Source of the DNA: Burkholderiales bacterium
GTDB taxonomy: Bacteria; Pseudomonadota; Gammaproteobacteria; Burkholderiales; Burkholderiaceae_C
NCBI GenBank assembly: GCA_030604135.1
Contig: JAUVWL010000006.1
Coordinates: 144,690-208,689, forward strand
Length of the DNA stretch: 64,000 nucleotides
Reading direction: 5' to 3'
In this document: positions 52,675 to 59,824 of the stretch, one piece after another
Position numbering within the stretch: the first letter of the stretch is position 1
How the letters are laid out: each line of letters starts with the position of its first letter
Program-made: the position numbers and the translations under genes
The notes under the pieces: model-generated
What the model saw: the letters and a program-made list of their open reading frames with translations, nothing else
Told to the model about the DNA's origin: nothing
The model's database searches: none

Positions 52675-53130
52675 TCAGCCGCCGCAGCCGCCCAGGGTGA
52701 CCTTGGTTTCCTTGGTGGCCGAGTACAGCTTGCCATCGGCCTTGACCACGGCCACCACGTTGGTGCTCTGGCCCATGCGAAGACGGGTCTGCACGTCGGC
52801 TTCAGTACCAGCCGGGATCATGAACTTGGCGGCCAGAGGGGATGGGTTCTTCTCGACCAGGAGGTAGATCTCGGTCGTGTTGGGGATCTTGCTCACGGCG
52901 CCCACGGGCACCACGGCGCCGTTTTCGGCGATGTCGGGCGAGACCACGGTGACCTGGTCGTTGGCGGCGGTGTCGCCACCCACGGCCTTGAGCGCGTCGG
53001 CCAGGGACTTGGCTTCGAAGCCTGCGCGGTCAACAGCCGCCATGGCTTGCTGTTGGGTGATGATGCCCAGGGAGACCAGCGTGGCGAAGGCGCCGGTGGT
53101 CTTGAGGGCGGTGCGGCGGGTTGCTTTCAT
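52675..53130 (-). CDS. soxY: Thiosulfate oxidation carrier protein SoxY
   Basis: This is the 151-residue sulfur carrier of the Sox system. The Tat-like N-terminus MKATRRTALKTTGAFATLVS is followed by the SoxY Ig-like domain, and the protein ends in GGCGG (Cys149), the swinging arm on which sulfur intermediates are bound. The start at 53130 begins the signal peptide. It lies 28 bases after the cytochrome gene. All steps of thiosulfate oxidation act on this cysteine. Confidence 0.97.
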   Translation of the reverse strand: MKATRRTALKTTGAFATLVSLGIITQQQAMAAVDRAGFEAKSLADALKAVGGDTAANDQVTVVSPDIAENGAVVPVGAVSKIPNTTEIYLLVEKNPSPLAAKFMIPAGTEADVQTRLRMGQSTNVVAVVKADGKLYSATKETKVTLGGCGG

Positions 53131-53158
53131 GTCATGCTCCTTGCGAAAAAACGGGGGG

Positions 53159-53497
53159 TCACTTGTCCGGCGCACCGGCGAGGATCCAGGCGGCGAGCAG
53201 TTTGAGCTCGTCGTCCTTCAGGTTGGGCTGGGCCGGCATGGGCACCGGACCATACATGCCAGAACCACCCGATTTGATGCGGGCGGCCACTTTTTCAAGG
53301 GCGTCGGCCTGCCCTTGGTGCTTGGCCGCCACGTCCTTGTAAGACGGGCCGACCAGCTTCCTGTCCACCGCATGGCAAGCCATGCAGGCACTCTTGCTGG
53401 CCAGTGCCTTGGCGGCCGCAGCGTCCACCGCCCAGCTCGGGGAGCTGATCAAGGCGGCGGTGGCGGTCAGGGCCAGGGGGATCAATTTCATTCGCAT
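53159..53497 (-). CDS. Monohaem c-type cytochrome in the sox operon
   Basis: This is a 112-residue periplasmic cytochrome with a signal peptide ending near PSWA, a haem motif CMACH at 38-42 and a Met-ligand region MYGPVPMPAQP. It closely resembles the C-terminal domain of SoxD next door (GGSG-YGPVPMPAQP and a final WI-GGA), so the two arose by duplication. It probably takes electrons from SoxAX or SoxCD to the respiratory chain. The ATG at 53497 follows GGAG; Met3 is an alternative start. It lies between soxD (105 bp upstream) and soxY. Confidence 0.9.
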   Translation of the reverse strand: MRMKLIPLALTATAALISSPSWAVDAAAAKALASKSACMACHAVDRKLVGPSYKDVAAKHQGQADALEKVAARIKSGGSGMYGPVPMPAQPNLKDDELKLLAAWILAGAPDK

Positions 53498-53545
53498 AGC
53501 TTAAGTTCTCCGGAGGTGAGGCGGGCTTGGGGTTTACGATTAAAT

Positions 53546-53556
53546 CCGAATATCAG
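53546..53556. promoter_or_regulatory. Candidate SoxR half-site before the cytochrome gene
   Basis: The minus strand reads CTGATATTCGGATTTAATCG here, sharing CTGATATTYGG with the boxes at 50643-50660 and 56493-56510. It lies in the 105-bp gap between soxD and the cytochrome gene, about 50 bases before the start, so a secondary promoter for cyt-soxYZ is possible. Confidence 0.45.
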
Positions 53557-53602
53557 TAACCAGTGCCAATGACGACCCGATGGCCTTCATGGGCACTCGA
53601 CT

Positions 53603-54694
53603 TCACTTGGCGCCACCGATGATCCACCTGGCCATGGCCTGGGCATCGGCATCGCTGACCTGGGGTTGTGCCGGCATGGGCACCGGCCCGTACACGCCGG
53701 AGCCGCCACCCTTGATCTTTTCGACCAGGTAGGCCTGGGCATTGGCACGGTCCTTGTTCTTGGCAGCGATTTCGTTGAAGCCGGGCCCGACGATCTTGTT
53801 GGTGAAGCCATGGCAGGCCGTGCAGCTGTTGGAGGCCAGCAGAGCCCTCACATCGCTGTCACCCGATGCAGCCGCGGCAACCACCACCGGCGCAGGCCGG
53901 GGAAAGCTGCCCACCGGACCGGTCGGGGGTGGCTGGGTGGTGTCGGCGCCACGGACCGGCCCGATCACGCGGTTCTGCTCGGCAATGTTGCCATGGGCGT
54001 CCCGGGCAAAACCGGGCAGCGCGGAGCGGATCTGCGGATCCACCGGGCAGTCCTTCATGCAGGCCACATTCTTCACGTCGCCTTTGCCGTCCACGCGCCA
54101 CAGTGGCTCGAAGAAGACCATGCCGTTGCGGTTGGGCATTCGCTGCTGCACCTCGGCGATGTTCTGGTCCGACAGCACGAAGTCGTCGGGCACCACCTCG
54201 GCCAGGTTCAGGATGTAGGCCACAGTGGCATACACCTCCTCGGTGGTCAGGGTCTTGGGGGCGTTCCAGGGCATGGCCCGGTTGATGTAGTCCCACAGGG
54301 TGGACACCGTGGGCACCTTCATCATGGTGGTCTTTTGCGGGTAGGTGGAGCCGTGTTCCAGGTTCTTCACCCGGCCGCGCTCGATGTCGGCCTTGGTGGT
54401 GCCGCCGACGATGGGCGTGAACACCTCGTTGGACTCACCGAAGACACCATGGCAGGAAGCACACTTCGCTTCCCACACTTCCTCGCCCTTGCTGACCGAC
54501 CCGGAACCCTTGGGCAAGCCTTTGAAGTCGGGACGCACGTCGATGTCCCAGGCCGCGACTTCGGCCTTGGTCGCGTCGCGCCCGATGTCATGCCAGGGCG
54601 CCGCCTTCTGGGCCAGCACAGGGCCCGTCGTCATCACGGCCAGGATGAGGGTCGCCGCAGCGGTTCGAACGGAATTGCGGAAGAAGGATTTCAT
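53603..54694 (-). CDS. soxD: Sulfane dehydrogenase cytochrome subunit SoxD
   Basis: This 363-residue dihaem cytochrome is the electron-accepting partner of SoxC in oxidising the sulfane sulfur on SoxY. A signal peptide (MKSFFRNSVRTAAATLILAV) is followed by the first haem CASCH at 78-82 and the second CTACH at 291-295, joined by a Pro-rich linker near 252-270. The last 85 residues match the small cytochrome encoded downstream. Its ATG overlaps the soxC stop by one base. Confidence 0.94.
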   Translation of the reverse strand: MKSFFRNSVRTAAATLILAVMTTGPVLAQKAAPWHDIGRDATKAEVAAWDIDVRPDFKGLPKGSGSVSKGEEVWEAKCASCHGVFGESNEVFTPIVGGTTKADIERGRVKNLEHGSTYPQKTTMMKVPTVSTLWDYINRAMPWNAPKTLTTEEVYATVAYILNLAEVVPDDFVLSDQNIAEVQQRMPNRNGMVFFEPLWRVDGKGDVKNVACMKDCPVDPQIRSALPGFARDAHGNIAEQNRVIGPVRGADTTQPPPTGPVGSFPRPAPVVVAAAASGDSDVRALLASNSCTACHGFTNKIVGPGFNEIAAKNKDRANAQAYLVEKIKGGGSGVYGPVPMPAQPQVSDADAQAMARWIIGGAK

Positions 54695-56037
54695 CAGTAC
54701 ACCTGCACGTTGGAGACTTCACCGTTTTCGGACACCAGCCAGCTCTGGATGGCGTTCTGGTGGTAGATGGAGCGGGTGCCGCGAACGGCACGCAACTGGT
54801 TGATCTTGGGCTGCACGTAGCCGGTGCTGTCGATGGCGCGGCTTTGCAGGATGGCAGGCTTGCCGTCCCAGACCCAGTCGATGTTGAAGCGCGTGCAGGC
54901 CTTGGGCAGGATCGGCCCCTCCAGCCGTGCGGTGCGCCAGTTGCGTCCCCCGTCGACCGACACATCGACGCGCTTGATGCTGCCGCGGCCCGACCAGGCC
55001 AGGCCGGTGACGTTGTAGTATCCCTTGTCCAGCAGGGTCTGGCTGCCCGAGGGTGTGGTGATGACGCTCTTGCACTCCTGGATACCGGTGTACTGGCGGT
55101 GCGTGCCATCGGGCATGTGGTCCACATAGTGGATGGCCTCGTCCTTGGTGGCCCATTTCATGTCGCCCACCTCGATGCGGCGCAGGTACTTCACCCAGCT
55201 CACACCCTGTACCCCCGGCACCACCAGCCGCAACGGGTAGCCGTTCTCGGGCCTCAGCATTTCACCGTTCATGGCCCAGGCCACGATGCAGTCGTCCATG
55301 GCCTGATCGATGGCGATGGTGCGGGTCATGGACGAGCCGTCGGCACCTTCGGCCAGCACGTACTTGCCGTTCTTCTTGTCGTAGCCGCACATTTCCAGCA
55401 GGGTCGACAGCAGCACGCCGGTGAACTCCGAGCAGCTGAGCATGCCATGTGTGTACTGCACGGACGGCAGCGCAACGTTGCCCCACTCGGGCGCCGAGTT
55501 GGCGCCACATTCGATGAAGTGGATGCGCGAGACACTGGGCAGTCGCATCAGGTCGTCCATGGTGAACACACGTTCGCGCTTGACCAGTCCATTGATCATC
55601 AGCCGGTGCTTCGAAGGATCAATGTCCCACCAGCCCTGGTGGTGGCGCTCGAAGTGCAAACCACTGGGGGTGATGATGCCGAACAGGCCCTGCAGGGGCG
55701 TGAAGCTCACCGAGGCAGCCGAGACACGCGTCAGGCCCGGGCTCTCGCGGCGCTGCAGGTTGGCCTCCCACTTGCTGGGCTTGCCATAACCTTCGTGTGC
55801 CACCGGCAAGCCAAGGCCCGTGCTGTGCTCGGGCAGCTTCAGAATCGCCTCTTCACCTTCTGCTGCCATGGCGCGCGTGGCCGCCGTGGCCGAGGCAGCC
55901 ACCCCGGCCCCCATGGCCAGGGCCTTGCCCATGAAGCCGCGACGCGCCTTGCGGGCCTCTTCCAGCTTGTCGGCACTCAGGTGGTTCTCAGGCGCGGGCA
56001 ATACACGCCCGATAACGTCGCTCAGGTCTTTAGCCAC
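54694..56037 (-). CDS. soxC: Sulfane dehydrogenase molybdenum subunit SoxC
   Basis: This is a 447-residue sulfite-oxidase-family molybdoprotein. The N-terminus has a Tat motif (ARRGFMGKALAMGAG, residues 31-45); the molybdenum ligand is Cys177 in RIHFIECGANS, and the dimerisation domain follows (SIKRVDVSVDGGRNW). With SoxD it removes six electrons from the SoxY-bound sulfane, so thiosulfate is oxidised to sulfate without sulfur globules. Its start overlaps the stop of the ArsR gene by eight bases. Confidence 0.96.
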   Translation of the reverse strand: MAKDLSDVIGRVLPAPENHLSADKLEEARKARRGFMGKALAMGAGVAASATAATRAMAAEGEEAILKLPEHSTGLGLPVAHEGYGKPSKWEANLQRRESPGLTRVSAASVSFTPLQGLFGIITPSGLHFERHHQGWWDIDPSKHRLMINGLVKRERVFTMDDLMRLPSVSRIHFIECGANSAPEWGNVALPSVQYTHGMLSCSEFTGVLLSTLLEMCGYDKKNGKYVLAEGADGSSMTRTIAIDQAMDDCIVAWAMNGEMLRPENGYPLRLVVPGVQGVSWVKYLRRIEVGDMKWATKDEAIHYVDHMPDGTHRQYTGIQECKSVITTPSGSQTLLDKGYYNVTGLAWSGRGSIKRVDVSVDGGRNWRTARLEGPILPKACTRFNIDWVWDGKPAILQSRAIDSTGYVQPKINQLRAVRGTRSIYHQNAIQSWLVSENGEVSNVQVY

Positions 56038-56446
56038 TTGCTTCTTCCTTCTCGTTGACAGGGGGAGTTGGGTCTGCGCCCGCCTCGTCGGCGGGGCGTT
56101 GGAAAACGCGGTAATTGGTCAGCCTGACGCCATGGTCACCCGCGCCGGTGTCGACGGCCGTGCCATCCACCTGGGCGCCAATGACACGACACACATCAAG
56201 GCACAGCGAATCTGAAACGCGGTAGAACACCTGAGCGCCGTCGCGGCGCCGGGCCAGCATGCCGGCGCGGTACATGAGCCCCAGATGGCGCGAGGCATTC
56301 GCCTGCGACAAGCCCGCCTGCCCCAGAATGTCGGTCACGCACCGCTCCCGACCACCGAGCACATGGAGGATGCGCAGACGTGCGGGCTCGCTGAGCACAC
56401 CGAAATGGCGGGCCAGCTCGTCCAACATGGGCTGCACAGCGTTCAA
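56030..56446 (-). CDS. soxR: ArsR-family repressor of the sox genes (SoxR-type)
   Basis: This is a 138-residue winged-helix repressor (ArsR fold): LSEPARLRILHVLGGRERCVTDILGQAGLSQANASRHLGLMYRAGMLARRRDGAQVFY (key parts LSQANASRHLGLM and RRDGAQVFYRV). Cysteines (ERCVTD and SLCLDVCRV) lie at positions used for thiol sensing in SoxR-type repressors. The TTG at 56446 is chosen because GGAG lies eight bases upstream; a TTG at 56485 would place the N-terminus over the operator. It heads the sox operon and is divergent from the flavocytochrome genes. Confidence 0.82.
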   Translation of the reverse strand: MNAVQPMLDELARHFGVLSEPARLRILHVLGGRERCVTDILGQAGLSQANASRHLGLMYRAGMLARRRDGAQVFYRVSDSLCLDVCRVIGAQVDGTAVDTGAGDHGVRLTNYRVFQRPADEAGADPTPPVNEKEEASG

Positions 56447-56843
56447 AGACTTGTCTCCGTTTGGATCTTGATATCCGTCAATCAACTATATGATTGAATG
56501 CTGATATTTGGACTAGTGTAAACCCGGATGTCCACGCGAAACTGACGCCTGTACCCGGGTTTACCCGGTCCCCTCCCCCAGGGGCTTCGGACCACGTTAC
56601 ATTTGACATAAGGCTTCTCGCCTCTGAGCAGGTCGTTCGCTCGAGGACAGCCTTGGCTGACCTGGTCCTGACGAAAACCGCGAATCGGTGCACGATCTTG
56701 CTAGGGTTTGCACCGTTCTGGACACAGGCCCAGGTCGCTAACATAAGCATCTGAATATGCATACGTACTTATTTTTGTAAGCAAGCGGTTCCGCTGTTTG
56801 CCTGCATGTTCAGCATGCCCACCCTCTTCTCTCAACCGAGGTC
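56447..56843. promoter_or_regulatory. Divergent sox promoter region with no gene
   Basis: This spacer of about 400 bp between the ArsR gene and the cytochrome gene holds the palindrome TCAATCA-N6-TGATTGA (56478-56497, perfect arms), the SoxR-box sequence ATTGAATGCTGATATTTG (56493-56510), and a dyad GTAAACCCGG / CCGGGTTTAC (56518-56527 and 56555-56564, perfect arms). Bases 56580-56800 show no convincing gene; a short open frame there has no family similarity. Promoters for both directions must lie here. Confidence 0.7.
56478..56497. promoter_or_regulatory. Perfect inverted repeat, probable SoxR operator
   Basis: TCAATCAACTATATGATTGA has seven-base perfect arms and a six-base AT-rich centre, typical of ArsR-family operators. 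It lies 32 bases upstream of the repressor start and overlaps the copy of the SoxR box ATTGAATGCTGATATTTG. Confidence 0.7.
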
Positions 56844-57149
56844 ATGATGATCAAAACCATGAAATGGCTCGCTGCGGGTGCACTCTGTGCCGCGGCTCTC
56901 AGCGCCCACGCGCAGGTGAACCAGGTCCGTGTCTGGGCCGCCGCCTGTGCCAACTGCCACGGCACCGAAGGCCGTGCCGAGCAAGGCATGGAATCGCTGG
57001 CCGGCAAGAACAAGGACGACATGCTCAAGACCTTGCTGGATTTCAAGGCAGGCCGCAAGCCCGCCACCATCATGCACCAGCTCTCCAAAGGCTACACCGA
57101 CGAGCAGCTGGCCGAGATTGCGGCCTACTTCGCGGCCCAGAAAAAATAA
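56844..57149 (+). CDS. Small monohaem cytochrome c, partner of the sox flavoprotein
   Basis: This is a 101-residue exported cytochrome. A signal peptide (KWLAAGALCAAALSAHAQ) is followed by the haem motif CANCH at 35-39 and LSKGYTDEQLAEIAAYFAAQ, the C-terminal pattern of cytochrome c553/FccA type. It lies 16 bases before soxF. Together they resemble SoxEF or flavocytochrome c sulfide dehydrogenase, which take electrons from sulfide or activate the Sox carrier. The start may be Met1 or Met2. Confidence 0.9.
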   Translation: MMIKTMKWLAAGALCAAALSAHAQVNQVRVWAAACANCHGTEGRAEQGMESLAGKNKDDMLKTLLDFKAGRKPATIMHQLSKGYTDEQLAEIAAYFAAQKK

Positions 57150-57165
57150 CCCAGGAGCCAGTCCC

Positions 57166-58446
57166 ATGAAACGTCGTGCATTTGTTCAAACCCTGGGCGC
57201 CTCCTCGGCCGTCGCCGGGCTGGGTCTATTGACCGGCTGCGCCACCACAGGCGGGGCCAGCGGCAAGGTAGTGGTGGTCGGTGGTGGCTACGGTGGCGCC
57301 ACGGCCGCCAAGTACGTTCGCATGTTCTCTGACCACGGCATTGAAGTCACCCTGGTCGAACCCAATGCGGCCTTCATTTCATGCCCGATCTCCAACCTGG
57401 TGGTGCACGGCAGCAAAGGCATCGCGGACGTCACCACCCCCTACGACAACCTGGCCAAGCGCCACGGCGTCAAGATCGTGCGCGACATGGTCGCCAGCAT
57501 CGACCCCGACAAACGGATGGTCAAACTCGCCGGCGGTGGTGAACTGCCCTACGACCGCCTGATCCTGTCCCCGGGTATCGACTTCATGTGGGAGACCCTG
57601 CCAGGCATGGCATCCCAGGAAGCCAAGGACAAGGTTCTGCACGCCTGGAAGGCCGGCGCCCAGACGGTGGCCCTGCGCCAACAGCTCGAGGCCATGCCTG
57701 ATGGTGGCGTCTATGCCTTGTCGATTCCGCTGGCGCCCTACCGTTGCCCGCCTGGACCCTATGAGCGTGCTTGCCTGGTCGCCAACTATTTCAAGACCGC
57801 CAAGCCCAAGAGCAAGGTCATCATCTTTGATGCGAACGATGACGTCCAGTCCAAGAAAGGCCTGTTCACCAAGGCCTGGAACGACCACTACAAAGACATC
57901 ATCGAGTACCGCCCCAAGCACCGCGTGACCGATGTCGACGCCGCCACCAACACCCTGAAGTTCGAGTTCAACGACGACTTCAAGGCCGCCGTGGCCAACG
58001 TCGTGCCATCGATGCGGGCCGGTGACATCGCGGTCAAGACGGGACTGGCCACCGCCAACGCACGCTGGTGTGAGGTGGACTTCCTGACTTTCGAATCCAA
58101 GGCGGCCAAGAACATCCATGTGCTGGGCGACGCGATCCAGATCGCGCCCGGCATGCCCAAGTCGGGTCACATGGCCAACCAGCACGGCAAGACCTGTGCC
58201 GCTGCGGTGGTGAATCTGCTGATGGGCAAGGAACCTCCGCAACTGCCCATCTACGCCAACACCTGCTACAGCTTCGTTACCGAGGAAGACGTGGTCCACG
58301 TGGCCAGCGTGCACCGCTACGATGCCGAGAAGAAAACCATGCTGACCGTTCCCGGCTCAGGTGGTGTGTCCACCGCAGCCAGCGAACTCGAAGGCCGCTA
58401 CGCCCTGGCCTGGGCGCGCAACATCTGGGCCGACACATTGGCTTGA
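57166..58446 (+). CDS. soxF: FCSD-type flavoprotein SoxF/FccB
   Basis: This is a 426-residue FAD-dependent sulfide dehydrogenase-like protein. The N-terminus MKRRAFVQTLGASSAVAGLG is a Tat signal with a cysteine at 25 (LLTGC) that could also be a lipidation site. The FAD motif VVVVGGGYGGATAAKYV is at about 35-51, followed by AAFISCPISN with a redox Cys and AIQIAPGMPKSGHMANQHGK typical of FCSD; NTCYSFV holds a second Cys. It pairs with the cytochrome encoded upstream. Its stop codon is directly followed by a palindromic repeat. Confidence 0.92.
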   Translation: MKRRAFVQTLGASSAVAGLGLLTGCATTGGASGKVVVVGGGYGGATAAKYVRMFSDHGIEVTLVEPNAAFISCPISNLVVHGSKGIADVTTPYDNLAKRHGVKIVRDMVASIDPDKRMVKLAGGGELPYDRLILSPGIDFMWETLPGMASQEAKDKVLHAWKAGAQTVALRQQLEAMPDGGVYALSIPLAPYRCPPGPYERACLVANYFKTAKPKSKVIIFDANDDVQSKKGLFTKAWNDHYKDIIEYRPKHRVTDVDAATNTLKFEFNDDFKAAVANVVPSMRAGDIAVKTGLATANARWCEVDFLTFESKAAKNIHVLGDAIQIAPGMPKSGHMANQHGKTCAAAVVNLLMGKEPPQLPIYANTCYSFVTEEDVVHVASVHRYDAEKKTMLTVPGSGGVSTAASELEGRYALAWARNIWADTLA

Positions 58447-58518
58447 CCCCCGCGCCGCCTGCGGCGCCCCCCCCTGCAAGGGGGGCGCAGCCAGCGGCCC
58501 GGCAAAGCCGGTTCCGCG
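58447..58518. repeat. Palindromic repeat, copy 3 (directly behind the soxF stop)
   Basis: This 72-bp element starts at the base after the soxF stop codon. The core CCCCCCCCTGCAAGGGGGG is flanked by GCGCCGCCTGCGGCGC and CCGGCAAAGCCGG. Its right half is identical to copy 2 over AGCGGCCCGGCAAAGCCGG and beyond. It separates soxF from the cytochrome c4 gene. Confidence 0.8.
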
Positions 58519-58562
58519 GCTGCCGCTGGCGGTCTGCATCGACCCTTTCATGCTGTTCGGAC

Positions 58563-59186
58563 ATGAACGCCCTCCCCTCTTCCCTCATCACCGCCCGCAC
58601 GGCCTTCACCTTGGCCGTGTCACTTCTTGTCTCGACGGGTGTATTCGCACAGGCCGATGAAGCCCGCGCCAAGCGGATTGCGGGCGGCTCATGCTTTCTT
58701 TGCCACGGTGCCAATGGCGAGTCCACCAGCGAAGTCTTCCCCCGACTGGCGGGGCAGAACGCGGAATACATCGCCAAGCAGCTGGAGGCCTTCAAGACCG
58801 GGCAACGCAAGAGCTCGGCCATGGCGGACATGGTGGCCAGGCTGACACCCGACGAAATGCTGGCCCTGGGGCACTACTACCAGAAAATGGAACTGCCCCG
58901 CGAAGAAGCCAAGGATCCGATGCTCGCCGGCATGGGCCGCTACATCTACCACAACGGCAACAAATTCAGCGGCGTCCCCTCCTGCGTCAGCTGCCACGGG
59001 CAAGCCGGGGAAGGCGCCGCCAACCTGCCTCGACTGGCCACCCAGTTCTCGGGCTACCTCTTCACCCAGCTCAAGTCATTCAACAAGCGTGATCGCACCA
59101 ACGACAATGCGGTGATGCATGTGGTGGCTGAGAAAATGACCGAGCTGGAAATGGCGGCGGTGGCTGAGTACCTGAGCAGCAAGTGA
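58563..59186 (+). CDS. Dihaem cytochrome c4-like protein
   Basis: This is a 207-residue periplasmic cytochrome with a signal peptide ending near GVFAQA, a first haem CFLCH (SCFLCHGANGE) and a second haem CVSCH (SCVSCHGQAGEG), each followed by the LAGQ/ATQ and Met region of cytochrome c4 (FPRLAGQNAEYIAKQLEAFK and LPRLATQFSGYLFTQLKSF). It probably passes electrons from the Sox cytochromes to the terminal oxidase. The ATG at 58563 is chosen because it begins the signal peptide. It ends with a clear terminator. Confidence 0.92.
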   Translation: MNALPSSLITARTAFTLAVSLLVSTGVFAQADEARAKRIAGGSCFLCHGANGESTSEVFPRLAGQNAEYIAKQLEAFKTGQRKSSAMADMVARLTPDEMLALGHYYQKMELPREEAKDPMLAGMGRYIYHNGNKFSGVPSCVSCHGQAGEGAANLPRLATQFSGYLFTQLKSFNKRDRTNDNAVMHVVAEKMTELEMAAVAEYLSSK

Positions 59187-59211
59187 TCGGTTGATTTTTC
59201 TGGTTTTTGAG

Positions 59212-59246
59212 GGGCGCTTTCTGGTTGGGGCGCCCTTTCTTTTTTT
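59212..59246 (+). terminator. Intrinsic terminator behind cytochrome c4
   Basis: GGGCGC and GCGCCC form a short stem around a 12-base loop, followed by TTTCTTTTTTT. It lies 26 bases behind the cytochrome stop and just before the large palindrome. Confidence 0.8.
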
Positions 59247-59258
59247 CGCACGAGGGCG

Positions 59259-59815
59259 AGGTGGTTGGCCGGGTCTCGACCCGGCGGGCGAGGTACTTTT
59301 GGTGAAACCCGCATTGCGGGTTTTCTTTGTTCGCCAAAGGCGCGTGCCGCGCCGGGTTTGCTCACTTTGCGAAGCAGAGTCACGCAAACACAAAAGTACC
59401 TAAAAGAAAGGCGAGCCGGATGCGCTGTCCCTTCGCTGCGCTACGGGCACACTGCATTCCTCGGCCTGGGCGGGGTGGCGCGCAAACTCGCTTTGCTCAA
59501 TCAAGCACGCCCCCTTATCCGTCCAGCCCTGCGCTACTCGCCAGCGCATACGGCGGTTGGACCTCCGCACTCCACAGGCTGACCACCAGCGAGGACCCTT
59601 TGCCGTCAAGGCCGGGCTGAGCAGCGCAGGGGCGCCCGGACAAGGGCGCGTGCTTGATTGAGCAAAGCGAGTTTGCACGCGGCCCCGGGCGAACCGAGCA
59701 GCGCAAGGAGCCGCGCAGCGGGCCGGACTTCGGCTCGCCTTTTCTTTGCCTACTTTCTTTTGGCCAAGCAAAAGAAAGTAGGTCGCCCCCCGGGGCGAGA
59801 CCCGGCCAACCACCT
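59259..59815. repeat. Large imperfect palindrome of about 557 bp, non-coding
   Basis: The outer arms at 59259-59278 and 59796-59815 are perfect 20-base inverted repeats. Further in, GGCGAGCCG (59410-59418) pairs with CGGCTCGCC (59731-59739), and the arms 59482-59510 and 59648-59676 are perfect over 29 bases. Together they can fold as one long interrupted hairpin. Open frames inside have no family similarity and are not credible genes. No transposase is present. The stretch lies between the cytochrome c4 terminator and the 3' end of the MFS gene. Confidence 0.85.
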
Positions 59816-59824
59816 CAGCCCCCA

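Noticed and set aside
59259..59815. Insertion sequence
   Set aside because: No transposase frame or clear target duplication is visible, so it is listed only as a repeat structure.
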